A DNA stretch of 64,000 nt, from positions 62,001 through 126,000 of the forward strand of contig CM022676.1 in the NCBI GenBank assembly GCA_012295275.1. Direction: 5' to 3'. This document shows, piece by piece, positions 14,252 to 28,000 of the stretch; position 1 is the first letter of the stretch, and each line of letters opens with the position of its first letter. The position numbers and the translations under genes are program-made. Origin of the DNA: Chrysomallon squamiferum (taxonomy: Eukaryota > Mollusca > Gastropoda > Neomphalida > Peltospiridae). The notes below the pieces were generated by a model that saw nothing but the letters and a program-made list of their open reading frames with translations, did no database searches and was not told the DNA's origin.

Positions 14252-14281
14252 TTGGTACTTCAGTTCACGTTACGTATTGCT
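14252..14281 (+). other. Untrimmed Oxford Nanopore adapter remnant
   Basis: The first 30 bases after the gap do not belong to either satellite. They contain gtacttc, then gttca, then gttacgtattgct in order. This matches the 3' part of the standard ONT ligation adapter as I know it, with two single-base insertions. Satellite B begins immediately after. It is a sequencing artefact at a contig end, not genomic DNA. It shows that this contig end derives from a nanopore read with little correction. Confidence 0.9.
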
Positions 14282-17200
14282 AATGACCAAAGTAAGCAAG
14301 AATGCAGCTTACTTAGTTAGTGAGAATGCAAGTAAGTATGTTAACAATTATCTAAGTAAGAAATAAATTTAGTACTTACCTAAATAATGACCTAAGTAAG
14401 CAAGGAAACAAGTAACTAAGAAAGTGAGAATGCAAGTCAGTACATTAACAATTATGTGAGTAAGAATGTAAGTAAGTACTTAGCTAATGACCTAAGTTAG
14501 CAAGGAAGAGAATAAGTAAGTAAATAGTAACCTAAGTAAGTACATTTCCAATTATCTAAATAACAAATAAATTAAGTAAGTAAGTAAATAATGACCTAAG
14601 TAAGCAAGGATGCAACTTTCTAAGGAAGTGAGAATGGAAGTAAGTACATTAACAATTATCTAAGTAATAAATAAATTAAGTAATTACGTAAATAATGACC
14701 TAAGTAAGCAAGGAAGCAAGTACCTAACTAAAGAAATGAAGTCAATTACAAGTACAATTATGTAAAGAATGTAAGTAACTAAATTAATGTAAGCTAAAGC
14801 AAAGTAAGTAAGTAAGTAAGTAACCTAAGTAAATAAAATGACAATTATCATAATTTAAATTATGTGAAAGAATGTAAGTAAGTACTTAATTAATATCCTA
14901 GGTTAGCAAGTAAGCGAGTAAGTTAGTAAATAGCAACCTAAAAAATACAATAACAATTATCTAACTAAGAAAGAAAGTAAAAAGTAATTAAATAATGATC
15001 TAAGTTGGGAAGGAAGCGAGCAAAAAATTAAGTTAAAATAAAAATGCAAAAAATTTGTAAATTAACAATTATCTCAGTAAACAATCTAAGTAAATCTAAA
15101 TAAAATAATGACCAAAGTAAGTAAGAAAGCAAGTAGCTAAGTAAGTGAAAATGAAGTAATTAAAAAATATAAGTAATGAGAATAAGTAAGTAAAATTAAC
15201 AATTATCTAAATTAAGAAATAAATTTAAAAGTAAATAAATAATAAATAAAAAGTAAGAAAGAAAAAAGTAAAAGTAAATAATGAAAAAAAAAGAAAAAGT
15301 AAACTAAAAAGCAAAAAATCAAAAAATTAACAATTATGTAAGTAAGTAAGTAAATTAAATAATGTAAGTAAATAATGACCTAAGTAAGCTAATGACCTAA
15401 GTTAGCAAGGAAGAGAATAAATAAGTAAATAAAACCTAAATAAACCTAAGTAAGTAAGTAAATAAGAAAATAAAAATAAAAAATAACAAATATCTAAAAA
15501 TAAAGTAAAAAAAGTAAAAAGAAGAATAAATAAATAGTAACCTAAGTAAAAGTATTTAATTATCTAAATAACAAATAAATTAAGTAAGTAAGTAAATAAT
15601 GACCTAAAAGTAAGAAGGCAATTTCTAAGGAAGTAAATGGAAGTAAGTAATTAACAATTAAAAATAATAAATAAATTAAGTAATTAAAAATAATGACCTA
15701 AGTAAAGCAAGGAAAAATAAAGTAAGTAACTAAGAGAGAAAATGCAAGTCAGTACATTTACAATTATGTGACTAAGAATGTAAAGTAACTACTTAATTAA
15801 TGTGCTAGGTTAATTAAGTAAGCGACTAAGTTAAGTAAAAATAGTAACCTAAGTAAAACCTAAAATAACAATTAACTAACTAAGAACTAAGAAAGAAATA
15901 AGTAAGTACGTAAATAATGATCTAAGTTGGCAAGGAAGCGAGCAACTAGGTGAAAATGCAAATTTGTACATTAACAATTATCTCAGTAACAATGTAACAA
16001 TAAGTAAATGTAAATAATGACCAAAGTAAGCAAGAATGCAGCTTAAGAATAGTGAGAATGTAACTAAGTAATAAAACAATTATCTAAAGAAATAAATTTA
16101 AAAATACTTAAAATAATGAAATAAAAGTAAGGAAAGGAAGCAAAAGTAAATTAAGTAAGAGAAAATGACAGTCAGAAATTGACAATTATGTAAATGAGAA
16201 TGAAAGTAAGTAATAAATTAATAATCCTAGGTTAGAAAGTAAGTAAGAGTAAATTAGTAAATAGTAACCTAAGTAAATAAATAAAATTATAATAACTAAG
16301 AAAAATAAAGTAAAATAAATAAGTAAATAATAATCTAAATTGGGAAAAAAAAAGAAGCAATTAAGTAAATAATGAAAAAAGCAAATTTGTACAAAAACTA
16401 AGCGAAATTAAATTTGTACATTAACAATTATCTCAGTAACAACGTAAGTAAGTACGTAAATAATGACCAAAGTAAGCAAGAATGAAGCTTACTTAGTTAG
16501 TGAGAATGCAAGTAAGTAAGTGTTAACAATTATCTAAGTAAAAATAAATTTAGTACTTAAAAATAATACCTAAGTAAGCAAGGAAACAAAATAACTAAGA
16601 AAGTAATGCAAGTCAGTAATTAACAATTATGTGAAAAAGAATGTAAATAAGTAAGAGTAATGACCTAAGTTAGCAAGTAAGAGAATAAGTAAGTAAATAA
16701 ACCTAAGTAAGTAAATAAATTAGAAGAAAAAGTAAAAATAAATAAATAAAAAATAAATAAATAAAAAAATAAAACAAAATAAAAATTAAATAAATAATAA
16801 GTAAGTAAGAAATAATGGAAAGTAAAGTAAGGAAGGAGTGCAACTTCTAAGTAATTAAAGGAAAAATAAATTAATTACAATAAATTATCTAAAATAAATA
16901 AATAAGTAATTACGTAAATAATGACCTAAATGAAGCAAAAGGAAGGAAGCAAGTACCTAACTAAGAGAGAATGCAAGTCAGTACATTTACAATTATGTGA
17001 CTAAGAATGTAAGTAACTACTTAATTAATGTGCTAGGTTAGCAAGTTAGCGACTAAGTTAGTAAATAGTAACCTAAGTAAATAAATAACAATTAAACTAA
17101 GAAAGAAAGTAAGTAAAAGTAAATAAATAAATAAGGAAAGAAATAAAGTAAAAAAAATGTAAATAAAAAAAAAAAAAAGTGTAATTAACAATTATCTCAA

Positions 17201-17679
17201 AAAACAATGTATAAAAAAAATAATTAAAAAATAAATAATGCAACTTAACTTAAGTAAAATGTAAAAGTAATAATAACAATTAATTAATTAAAAGTAAAAA
17301 AATAAAAGTTTAACTTACCTAAATAATGACCTAAAGTAAGAAAAAAACAAATAAAACAATTATCTAAGTAAGAAATAAATTTAGTAATTACCTAAATAAT
17401 GACCTAGAAAGGAAGGAAGGAATTATGTAAATGAGAATGAATAGTCAGAACATTGACAATTAATGAATGAGAATGTAAGTAAGTAAGTTTAATTAATATC
17501 CTAGGTTAGGTTAGCAAGTAAGCGAGTAAGTTAGTAAATAGCAACCTAAGTAAATACAATGACAATTATCTAACTAAGAAAGAAAGTAAGTAAGTAAATA
17601 AATAATGATCTAAGTTGGGAAGGAAGCGAGCAACTAAGCGAAAATGAAATTTGTACATTAACAATTATCTCAGTAACAA

Positions 17680-19060
17680 CGTAAGTAACAAAAAATAATG
17701 ACCAAAGTAAGTGAAATAAAAAGTAAATAAAAGTAAATAAGTAAGTAAAACAATTATCTAAATAAGAAATGTTTAAGTAAGTAAGTAAATAATGACCTAA
17801 GTAAGAAAAAAAAAAAAAAATAAATAAGTAAGTAAAAAAGAAAAATAAAAAAAAAAAAAAATAACAAGAAGTAAGAAAAGTAAGTAAGTAAGTAAGTAAG
17901 AATGAAAGTAAAAGTTAAAAGTAAGAATAATAAGTAAATAAATAAATGAAGTAAAAGAAATAAAGTAAGTAAAAAATAATAAAAAAAGAAAGCAAGTAAG
18001 CTAAAAAGGAAAGTAAAAAACCTAAGTAAGTATTAATTATCTAAATAATTATCTAAAAATAATATAAATAAGTAAGTAAGTAAATAAATGACCTAAGTAA
18101 GCAAGGATGCAACTTTCTAAGGAAGTGAGAATGGAAAGTAAAAGTAATTAATTAAATAATATAAATATTAAAATTAAATAAATTAAAATAATAACCTAAA
18201 AAAAGCAAGGAAGCAAGTAAACTAAGAGAGAATGCAAGTAGTACATTTAACAATTATGTGACTAAGAATGTAAATTAAACTAAGAATTAATGTGTAAGTT
18301 AAGCAAGTAAGCGACTAAGTAAAATAGTAACCTAATTAAATACAAGTAACAATTAAATAAAAAATAAAAAAAAATAAAGTAAAATAAAATAAATCTAATA
18401 ATCTAAAGTAAGTAAGTAAATAAAATAATGATCAAAAAGTAAGAAAATAGGAGCAAAAATTTGTAAAATTTTTATCTAAATAACAATAATCTAACAATAA
18501 CAAAAATAAAATAAAAAACCAAAAATAAGACCAAAGAAGCAAGATGCTTAGCTTACTTAGTTAGTGAGAATGTAACTAAGTAACAACAATTATCTAAGTA
18601 AGAAATAAATTTAGTAATTACCTAAATAATGACCTAAGTAAGGAAGGAAGCAAGTAAGGTAAGAAGAAAGAAATGAAGTCAGAACATTGACAATTATGTG
18701 AATGAGAATGTAAGTAAGTATTAATTAATATCCTAGGTTAATTAATAATGTAAGTAAGTAAATAAATAACCTAAGTAAATAAAATAAATAATAAGTAAAT
18801 AAAAAAAAAAAAATAAATAAATAAAAGAAAAAGTAAATAAATAAAAAAGAAAAAGAAAAACTAAGAAAGAAAAAAAAATTTATAAAAAAAAGTAAATCAA
18901 ATAAGGAAAATAAAAAAAATAAAATAAAGTAAAAATAATGAAAAAAAATAAATAAAAAATGAAATTTAAAAAAATAATCTAAGTAAATAAAGTAAGTAAA
19001 TAACAATAAGTAATAAAAAATAATAAATTATCTCAACAACAAAGTAAGTAAAATAAATAA
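17680..19060 (+). repeat. Heavily eroded block inside satellite B
   Basis: Most of this stretch is A runs, taaataa and aagtaagt with short islands of recognisable family-B words, for example ggatgcaactttctaagg near 18106. No 404- or 308-bp spacing can be followed. Equally poor stretches lie at about 20340-21150, 21380-22250 and 22500-23400. They lie nearer the adapter-bearing contig end than the clean copies do. Confidence 0.7.
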
Positions 19061-22000
19061 GAAGTAAGCAAGAATGAAGCTTACTTAGTTAGTGAGTAGT
19101 ATGCAAGTAAGTATATGTTAACAATTATCTAAGTAAGAAATAAATTTAGTACTTACCTAAATAATGACCTAAGTAAGCAAGGAAACAAGTAACTAAGAAA
19201 GTGAGAATGCAAGTCAGTACATTAACAATTATGTGAGTAAGAATGTAAGTAAGAATAAGTAAGTAATGACCTAAGTTAGTAAGAAGAAATAAAATAAGTA
19301 AATAAAACCTAAGTAAGTAAATAAATAAAATTATCTAAATAACAAAAATAAATTAAGTAATAAATAAAAATAAAATAAATAAAAAGTAAGTAAAATAAAT
19401 AAAATAAAAAATGAAGTAAATGGAAGTAAAAAATTAACAATTATCTAAGTAATAAATAAAAATAAATAATTAAAAAAAATAAATAACCTAAGTAATTAAA
19501 TAAAAAGAAGCAAGTAAACTAAGAGAGAAAGCAAGTCAGTACATTTACAATTATGTGACTAAGAATGTAAGTAACTAATTAATTAATGTTAATAAATTAA
19601 GTTAACTTAATTAATGTGCTAGGTTAGTAAGTAACTAAGTTAGTAAATAGTAAACCTAAGTAAATACAATAACAATTATCTAACTAAGAAAGAAAGTAAG
19701 TAAGTAAAAAATAATGATCTAAGTTGGCAAGGAAAGTTGCAAGTGAAAATGGTAATAAAACAATTATCTCAAACAATTAACAATTATCTCAATTAAAGTA
19801 AGTAAATAGTAATAACTTAAAAAATAAAAAAATAAGTAAAGTAAGCAAAGAATAAAGTAAGAAACAATTAAATAAATAAAATAATACTAAATAAGAAATA
19901 AATAAATAAAAAAAAAAAAAAAAATAATAAAAAGTAAAGTAACAATAAGTGAAAATGAGAAAAGAATGAGAATGACAGTCAGAACATTGACAATTATGTG
20001 AATGAGAATAATAAGTAAGCTTAATATCCTAATTAGTTAAGTAAGTAAGTAAGTAAAGTAAGTAAAAAAAGTAAAAACAAAGTAAATAAATAATAACTAA
20101 ATTAATCTAATTAAAGAAGAAAGTAAAAGAAAATAATAATACGTAAATAATGATCTAATCTAAGTTGGGAAGGAAGAAGGAGCAACTAAGCGAAAAATGC
20201 AAATTTGTACATTAACAATTATCTCAGTAACAACGTAAGTAAGTAAATAAAAATAATGACCAAAAATAAAGCAAGAATGAAGCTTAATTAGTTAGTGAGT
20301 GCAGTGCAAGTAAAATTATGTTAACAATTATCTAAGTAAAAATAAATAAAATAAAAATAAATAATTACCTAAATAAAGAAATTAACAAGTAAAATAAGAA
20401 AAGTGAAATAAAGTAAAAAGAAAAAAAATATGTGAGTAAGAATGTAAGTAAGTAAGTAATTAATGACCTAAGTAATAAGTAAGAAAGTAAGTAAGTAAAT
20501 AAAATAAAGAAGTAAGTAAATAAATTAAATAAATAACAAAAAATTAAATTAAAAAAATAAATAAATAAATAAATAAAAAAAAATAAAAAAATAAATAAGT
20601 AAGCAAGGAAATAAGAAAGTAAGCAAGGATGCAACTTTCTAAGGAAGAAATGGAAATAAGTAATTAACAATAACAATTAATAAATAAATAAATAAATTAA
20701 TTAATTAAATAAAATAATGACCTAAGTAAGCAAGGAAGCAAGTACCTAACTAAGAGAAATGCAAGTCAAGTCATTTACAATTATGTGACTAAGAATGTAA
20801 GTAACTAAGAATTAATAATAGGTTAGCAAGTAAGCTAAGTTAGTAAATAGTAACCTAAGTAAATAAAAAATAACAAATAAACTAAAAAGAAAAAAAATAA
20901 TAACAAAAGAATAATCTAAGTAAGAAAGGAAAGTAAAGTAAACTAAGTGAAAATGAAAAATTTGGCAAAACAATTATCTTAACAAAACAAAATGTAAATA
21001 AATTAATGTAAATAATGAAAAAATAAAACAAAAATGTAAATTAATGAAGTTAAAAGTAAAAAATGTAAAATGAAAATAAAGTTAACAATTATCTAAGTAA
21101 AAATGCAAATAAATTAAGTAAATGTAAGGTAAGTTAAATTAATAAAAGTAAATAATAAATTTAGTAATTACCTAAATAATGACCTAAGTAAGGAGAGAAG
21201 CAAGTACCTAAGTAGAAGAATGACAGTCAGAACATTGACAATTATGTGAATGTGAATGAAATGTAAGTAAGTACTTAATTAATATCCTAGGTTAGCAAGT
21301 AAGCGAGTAAGTTAGTAAATAGCAACCTAAGTAAATAAATGACAATTATCTAACTAAGAAAGAAAAAAGTAAAAGAAAGAAAAATAAATAAAAGTAAAAA
21401 ATAATAAAATAAATTAAAATAACAATTAAAGTTGGGAAAAAACAATTAAGAAATTAAATAATCAATAAACAAGTAATAAAAACAAATAAATAAGTAAATA
21501 ATGAATGTAAAAATAATGTAAAAATGAAGTAAAAATAAAAATAAATTAAAAATAATAAGAAAGTAAGTAAGTAAGAAAAAAAAAATAAAAATAATTATAA
21601 GTAAATAAAAATAAAATAAGAAAATAAAAAAAAGACCTAAAAGAAAGTAAGAAAAATAATAAAAAGTAAGTTAACAATTATGTGAGTAAGAAATGTAATA
21701 ATAACAATTAAGTTAAAGTGAAGAATAAGAAAGTAAAATAAGTAAGAGTAAGTTAGTAAGTAAGAAATAAAAAGAAAATAAGAGAATAAGTAACCTAAAT
21801 AGTAACCTAAGTAAAGTTTTTAATTATCTAAATAACAAATAAATTAAATAAATAAAGTAAATAATGCAACTTTCTAAGGAAGTGAGAATGGAAGTAAGTA
21901 ATTAACAATGAGAAATAAATAAATTAAATAATAATTAAATAATAAATAAATAAATAAATTAATAAATTACCTAAATAAGAAGGAATAAAGTAAGCAAAGA

Positions 22001-25000
22001 ATGAAACTAAGAACTAAGAATGTAAGTAACAATTTAATTAAATTATGTAAGAATAGTAATAATTAAATAAGCTAAGTTAATTAAAAATAAAAGTTAAAAT
22101 GTAAATAAAAAAGTAAATATTAACTAACTAAATAGTAAAGAAAGAAAAATAAATAAAATAAAAAAATAACTAAAAGTAAGTAAGGAAAGTAAGAAATAAT
22201 GAATAAGAAAATGAAAGCAAAGAAGTAGAAAATGCAAATTAAAAAAATTTTGTACATTAACAATTATCTAACAATTAACAGTAACAAATAATAAGTAAAA
22301 ATAATGACCAAAGTAAGCAGCAAGAATGCAGCTTACTTTAGTTAGTGAGAATGAACTAAGTACGTTAACAATTATCTAAGTAAGAAATAAATTTAGTACT
22401 TACCTAAATAATGACCTAAGTAAGGAAGGAAGCAAGTACCTAAGTAAGAGAGAATGACAGTCAGAACATTGACAATTATGTGAATGAGAATGTAAAATAT
22501 AATGATTAATTAATAATAATCTAGGTTAAATTAGTAAGAGTAAGTTAGTAAATAAACCTAAACAAATAAATAAAGTAATTAAGTAACTAAAAAAAAATAA
22601 AAAAAAAAAATAATAAATAAAATAAAAAAATAAGAAAAATAAGAAGAAAGAAATAAAAAAGAAAAAGCAAAAAATTAAAATTAAAAAAAATAATTATCTA
22701 AAAAAAATTAATTAAAATAATGACAAAAAACAAAAAAAATAAGTAAATAAATATCTTACCAAATAAGTAAATGAATAAAAAAGTAAATAAAGTTTGCAAT
22801 TAAGTAAGTAAAAATAAAAGTAAATTAACAATAATCTAAATTATTAAAAGAAATAAATTTAAAATGAATAATGACCTAAGTAAGCAAGGAAACAAGTAAC
22901 TAAGAAAGAAAGTGAGAATGCAAGTCAGTACATTAACAATTATGTGAGTAAGAATGTAAGTAAGTAAGTTAGCTAATGACCTAAGTTAGCAAGGAAGAGA
23001 ATAAGTAAAAATAGTAAATAAAAGTAAATAGTAACTAAGTAAATTAAAATAACAAATAAATTAAGTAAATTAAAAATAATGAAATAAATAAAAATAAGTA
23101 AGTAAAATGCAAATAAGCAAGAAATAAAAAAGTAAATGAAAGTAAGAATGGAAGTTAATTAATAAATAAATAAATTAAGTAATAAAAAAAATTAATAAAA
23201 TAATAATAAAATTAAATAAAAGCAAAAATAATAAATAAAGAGAAAAAGTAAAAATTTACAAATTAAATAAAAGGACTAAGAATGTAAACTAAACTAAATT
23301 AAATGTTGTAAGTTAGAAAATGTAAGTAACTATTAATAAATAAAAATAATTAATGTGCTAAGTTAAAAAGCGAGTAAAAAAGTAAAAATAGTAACCTAAG
23401 TAATAAATAACAATATCTACTAAGAAAGAAAGTAAGTAAATGATCTAAGTAAATTGGAAGGAAGTTAAGCAACTAAGTGAAAATGCAAATTTGTAAAATA
23501 AATTAATTAACAATTATCTAAGTAACAATGTATGTAAGTAAAAAATAAATAATAACCAAAGTAAGCAAGAATGCAGCTTACTTAAAAATTTAAGTGAGAA
23601 TAACAAATAAAAAAAAATTAACAATTATCTAAGTAAAAATAAATTTAAAAGTAAATAATAACCTAAAGTAGGAAGGAAAAGAAAGTAAGAAAATAAGTAA
23701 GTAATTAACAAATAACAATTAAGACATAAATGAATAAGAAAGAATGACAATTAATGAATGAGAATGTAAGTAAGTAATTAATTAATAATCCTAGGTAAAT
23801 TAAATAATAAATAAATAATGAGTAAGTAAAGTAAGGAAGCAAGTAAGTAAGTTAAGTAAATAGCAACCAAAAGTAAAACCTAAAATAAAATAAAATGAAA
23901 AATTAAAAAGAAAGAAAAGTAAAAATAAGAAAGTAAAAGGTAATAAATAAAATGAAAAAAGAAAATAAAATGAAATAAAAAAAAGAAAAGAAAATTAGGA
24001 AGCAACAACTAAATTAAAAATAATAAATTTAAATAATTAACAATTAATCTCAGTAACAACGTAAGTAAAAGTAAATAAATAATGAAAAAATAAAGCAAGA
24101 ATGAAGTTAAGTTAAGTTAGTAGTATGCAAGTAAAATAAGTTAACAATTATCTAAATAAAAATAAATTTAGTAATTAAAAAATAAATAACCTAAATTAAG
24201 TAAAAACAAGTAACTAAGTAAGTAAAAAATGCAAAATAAGTAAAGAAAATTATGTGAAGTATAAGAATGTAAGTAAGTAAATTAATGTGAAGAATGAATG
24301 TAAAAGTTAGCTAATGACCTAAGTTAGAAGGAGAAATAAGTAAATAAAAAAAAAATAGTAAAGAGTACATTTCCAATTATCTAAATAACAAATAAATTAA
24401 GTAAGTAAGTAAAATAATGACCTAAGTAAGCAAGGATGCAACTTTCTAAGGAAGTGAGAATGGAAGAAGTACATTAACAATTATCTAAGTAATAAATAAA
24501 TTAATAAATAAATAAATAATAATGACCTAAGTAAGCAAAGGAAGCAAGTAAACTAAGAGAGAAAGCAAGTAAGTAAGATTTACAATTATGTGACTAAGAA
24601 TTAAGTAACTAAATAATTAATGTGCTAAGTTACTAATAAATTAACTAAGTTAGTAAATAAAAACCTAAAACCTAAATAAAAACAAAATAAATAACTAACA
24701 AATCTAACTAAGAAAAAAGTAAAAAAAAATAAATCTAAATAAAAAGGAAGTTGAAAGCAACTAAAGTGAAAAACTAATGAAAACTTGTGAAAACAAACTA
24801 TCTTAACAATTATCAATTAACAACAATTAAGTATGTAATAATGTAAGTAAAAAATAATGACCAAAGTAAGCAAGAATGCAATGCTTACTTAGTTAGTGAG
24901 AATGTAACTAAGTACGTTAACAATTATCTAAGTAAGAAATAAATTTAGTACTTACCTAAATAATGACCTAAGTAAGGAAGGAAGGAAGTAAGTACCTAAG

Positions 25001-28000
25001 TAAGAAGAGAAATGACAGTCAGAACATTGACAATTATGTGAATGAGAATGAAAGTAAGTAACAATTAATATCCTAATTAATTAATATAAGAAAGTAAGTT
25101 AGTAAATAGCAAAAAGTAAGTAAAAATAAATAACAATTAACTAATAAAAAATTAAACTAAGAAGTAAGTAAAAAAATAATGATCTAAAAGTAAAGGAAAA
25201 TAAAAAACTAAGCGAAAAAATGCAAAAATTTGTAAATTAAAAATTATCTCAAAAAAACAACGTAAGTAAATTAAAAATAATGAAATAAAAAGTAAGTATC
25301 TCAGAAACAATGAGCTTAAGAAAATTATGACCAAAGTAAGTAAGAAGTTACTTATGTTAACAATTATAAGTTAACAATTATTAACAATTATCTAAGAAAA
25401 TAAATTTATTTAATTTACTTAAAAATAATGACCTAAGTAAGCAAGGAAACAAGTAACTAAGAAAGTGAGAATGCAAGTCAGTACATTAACAATTATGTGA
25501 GTAAGAATGTAAGTAAGTAAAGCTAATGACCTAAGTTAGCAAGGAAGAGAATAAGTAAGTAAATAGTAAATAAATAGTAACCTAAGTAAAATTTCCAATT
25601 ATCTAAATAACAAATAAATTAAAAATAAATAAGTAAATAATGAATAAGTAAAAGGATGCAACTTTCTAAAAAGTAAATGGAAGTAAGTAATTAACAATTA
25701 TCTAAGTAATAAATAAATTAAGTAATTAATAAATAATGAATATCTAAAATAAAAAAATAAAGCAAAAAAAATTAACTAAAGAAGATGCAAAATAAGTAAT
25801 TAAAATTAAGTGACTAAACTAAATGAAAGTAACTACATTTAATAAATGATGTGACTAAGAATGTAATGTAACTACTTAATTAATGTGCTAGGTTAGCAAG
25901 TAAGCGACTAAAAATAGTAACCTAACCTAATAAAAAAAATATAACATATCTAACTAAGAAAGAAAGTAAGTAAGTAAAATAAATAATGATCTAAGTTGGC
26001 AAGGAAGCGAGCAACTAGGTGAAAATGCAAATTTGTACATTAACAATTATCTCAGTAACAATGTATGTAAGTACGTAAATAATGACCAAAGTAAGTAAGA
26101 ATGCAATGCAGCTTAAAGTTAGTGAGAATGTAACTAAGTACGTTAACAATTATCTAAGTAAGAAATAAATTTAATAATTACCTAAATAATGACCTAAGTA
26201 AGAAAATTAAGGAAATAAAGTAACTAAGTAAGAAAGAATGAAAGTCAAGTAAGTAAGAAAATTAATAATGTGAAAGAGAATGTAAGTGTAAGTATTAATT
26301 AATAATGTAGGTTATAATGAATTAATTAAGAATGTAAGTTAGTAAATAAATAATAATATAAATAAAATAACAATTAAAAAATAAGAAAAAAAATAAAAAA
26401 AATAAAATAAAATAATCTCTAACTAAGAAAAGTAAAAAATAAAATAAATGATCTAAGTTGGGAAGGAAGCGAGCAAACTAATAAATGAAAATGCAAATTT
26501 GTACATTAACAATTATCTCAACAAACAACAAAGTAAGTAAGTAAATAATGACCAAAGTAAGAAAAGAAAAAGCTTAAATTAGTTATCTGTTAGTAAGTAA
26601 GTATAAAAGTAAGTAAAAATAAATAAAACAATTAAATAAAAAAAGAAATAAATTTAGTAAATAAATAAATAATGACCTAAGTAAGCAAGGAAACAAAGAA
26701 ACTAAAAAAGAGAATGCAAGTCAGTACATTAACAATTATGTAGTAAGAATGTAGTAAATAAAAGTAATGATGAGTAAGTTAGCAAGGAAGAAGAAATAAG
26801 TAAAAAAGAATAAAGTAACCTAAGTATAAATAAATTAAATTAAGAGAAATAAATAAAATAAAAATAAGTAAAAATAAAAAATAAAAATAAGTAAAATACC
26901 TAAAGGATGCAAGGATGCAAGGAAGTGAGAATGGAAGTAAATAATTAATTAACAATTATCTAAGTAATAAATAAATTAAGTAATTACGTAAATAATGACC
27001 TAAGTAAGCAAGGAAGCAAGTACCTAACTAAGAGAAATGCAAGTCAGTACATTTACAATTATGTGACTAAGAATGTAAGTAACTACTTAATTAATGTGCT
27101 AGGTTAGAAATAAGCTAATAAAGTAAAAATAGTAAAGTAAGTAAATACAATAAAATATCTAACTAAGAAAGAAAAAAAAGTAAGTAAAAAATAATAAATA
27201 AAGTAAGAAAGAAAGAAAGTAAACTAAGTAAAAAGAAAATAAATAAGTAAAATAAAAATGAAAAAAAAGTAATTAACAAATGTATCTAAAAAAAAAAAAT
27301 GAATAACTAATTAATATAAAATTAATTAACAATTATCTAAATAACAAAATAAATGTAGTAAAAAATAATGACCAAAGTAAATAAGAATGCAAGCTACTTA
27401 GTTAAGAATGAACGTACGTTAACAATTATCTAAGTAAAATAAATAAATTTAATTTTACCTAAATAATGACCTAAGTAAGGAAGGAAGCAAGTAAAGAAGT
27501 AAGAGAGAATGACAGTCAGAACATTGACAATTATGTGAATGAGAATGTAAGTAAGTACTTAATTAATATCCTAGGTTAATTAAGTAAGCAGTAAGTTAGT
27601 AAATAGCAACCTAAGTAAATAAAATAAATAAATTATCTAACTAAGAAAGAAAAGTAAGTAAATAAAGTAAGTAAATAATGATCTAAGTTGGGAAAGGAAG
27701 CGAAACTAAGTGAAAATGCAAATTTGTAATTAACAATTATCTCAGTAACAACGTAAAAAAAAAAAAAAAATGACCAAAAGTAAGTAATGAAACAAGTTAA
27801 CAAACGAAGTATGTAAAAAAAGTAAAACAATTATCTAAGTAAGAAATAAATTTAGTAAATTAAATAAAAATGACCAAAGTAAGTAAGAATGCAAGTAAGT
27901 AAGTAAGTAAATAAAACAATTATCTAAGTAAGAAATAAATTTAGTACTTACCTAAATAATAATGACCTAAGTAAGTAAAGAAACAAACAAACTACTAAGA

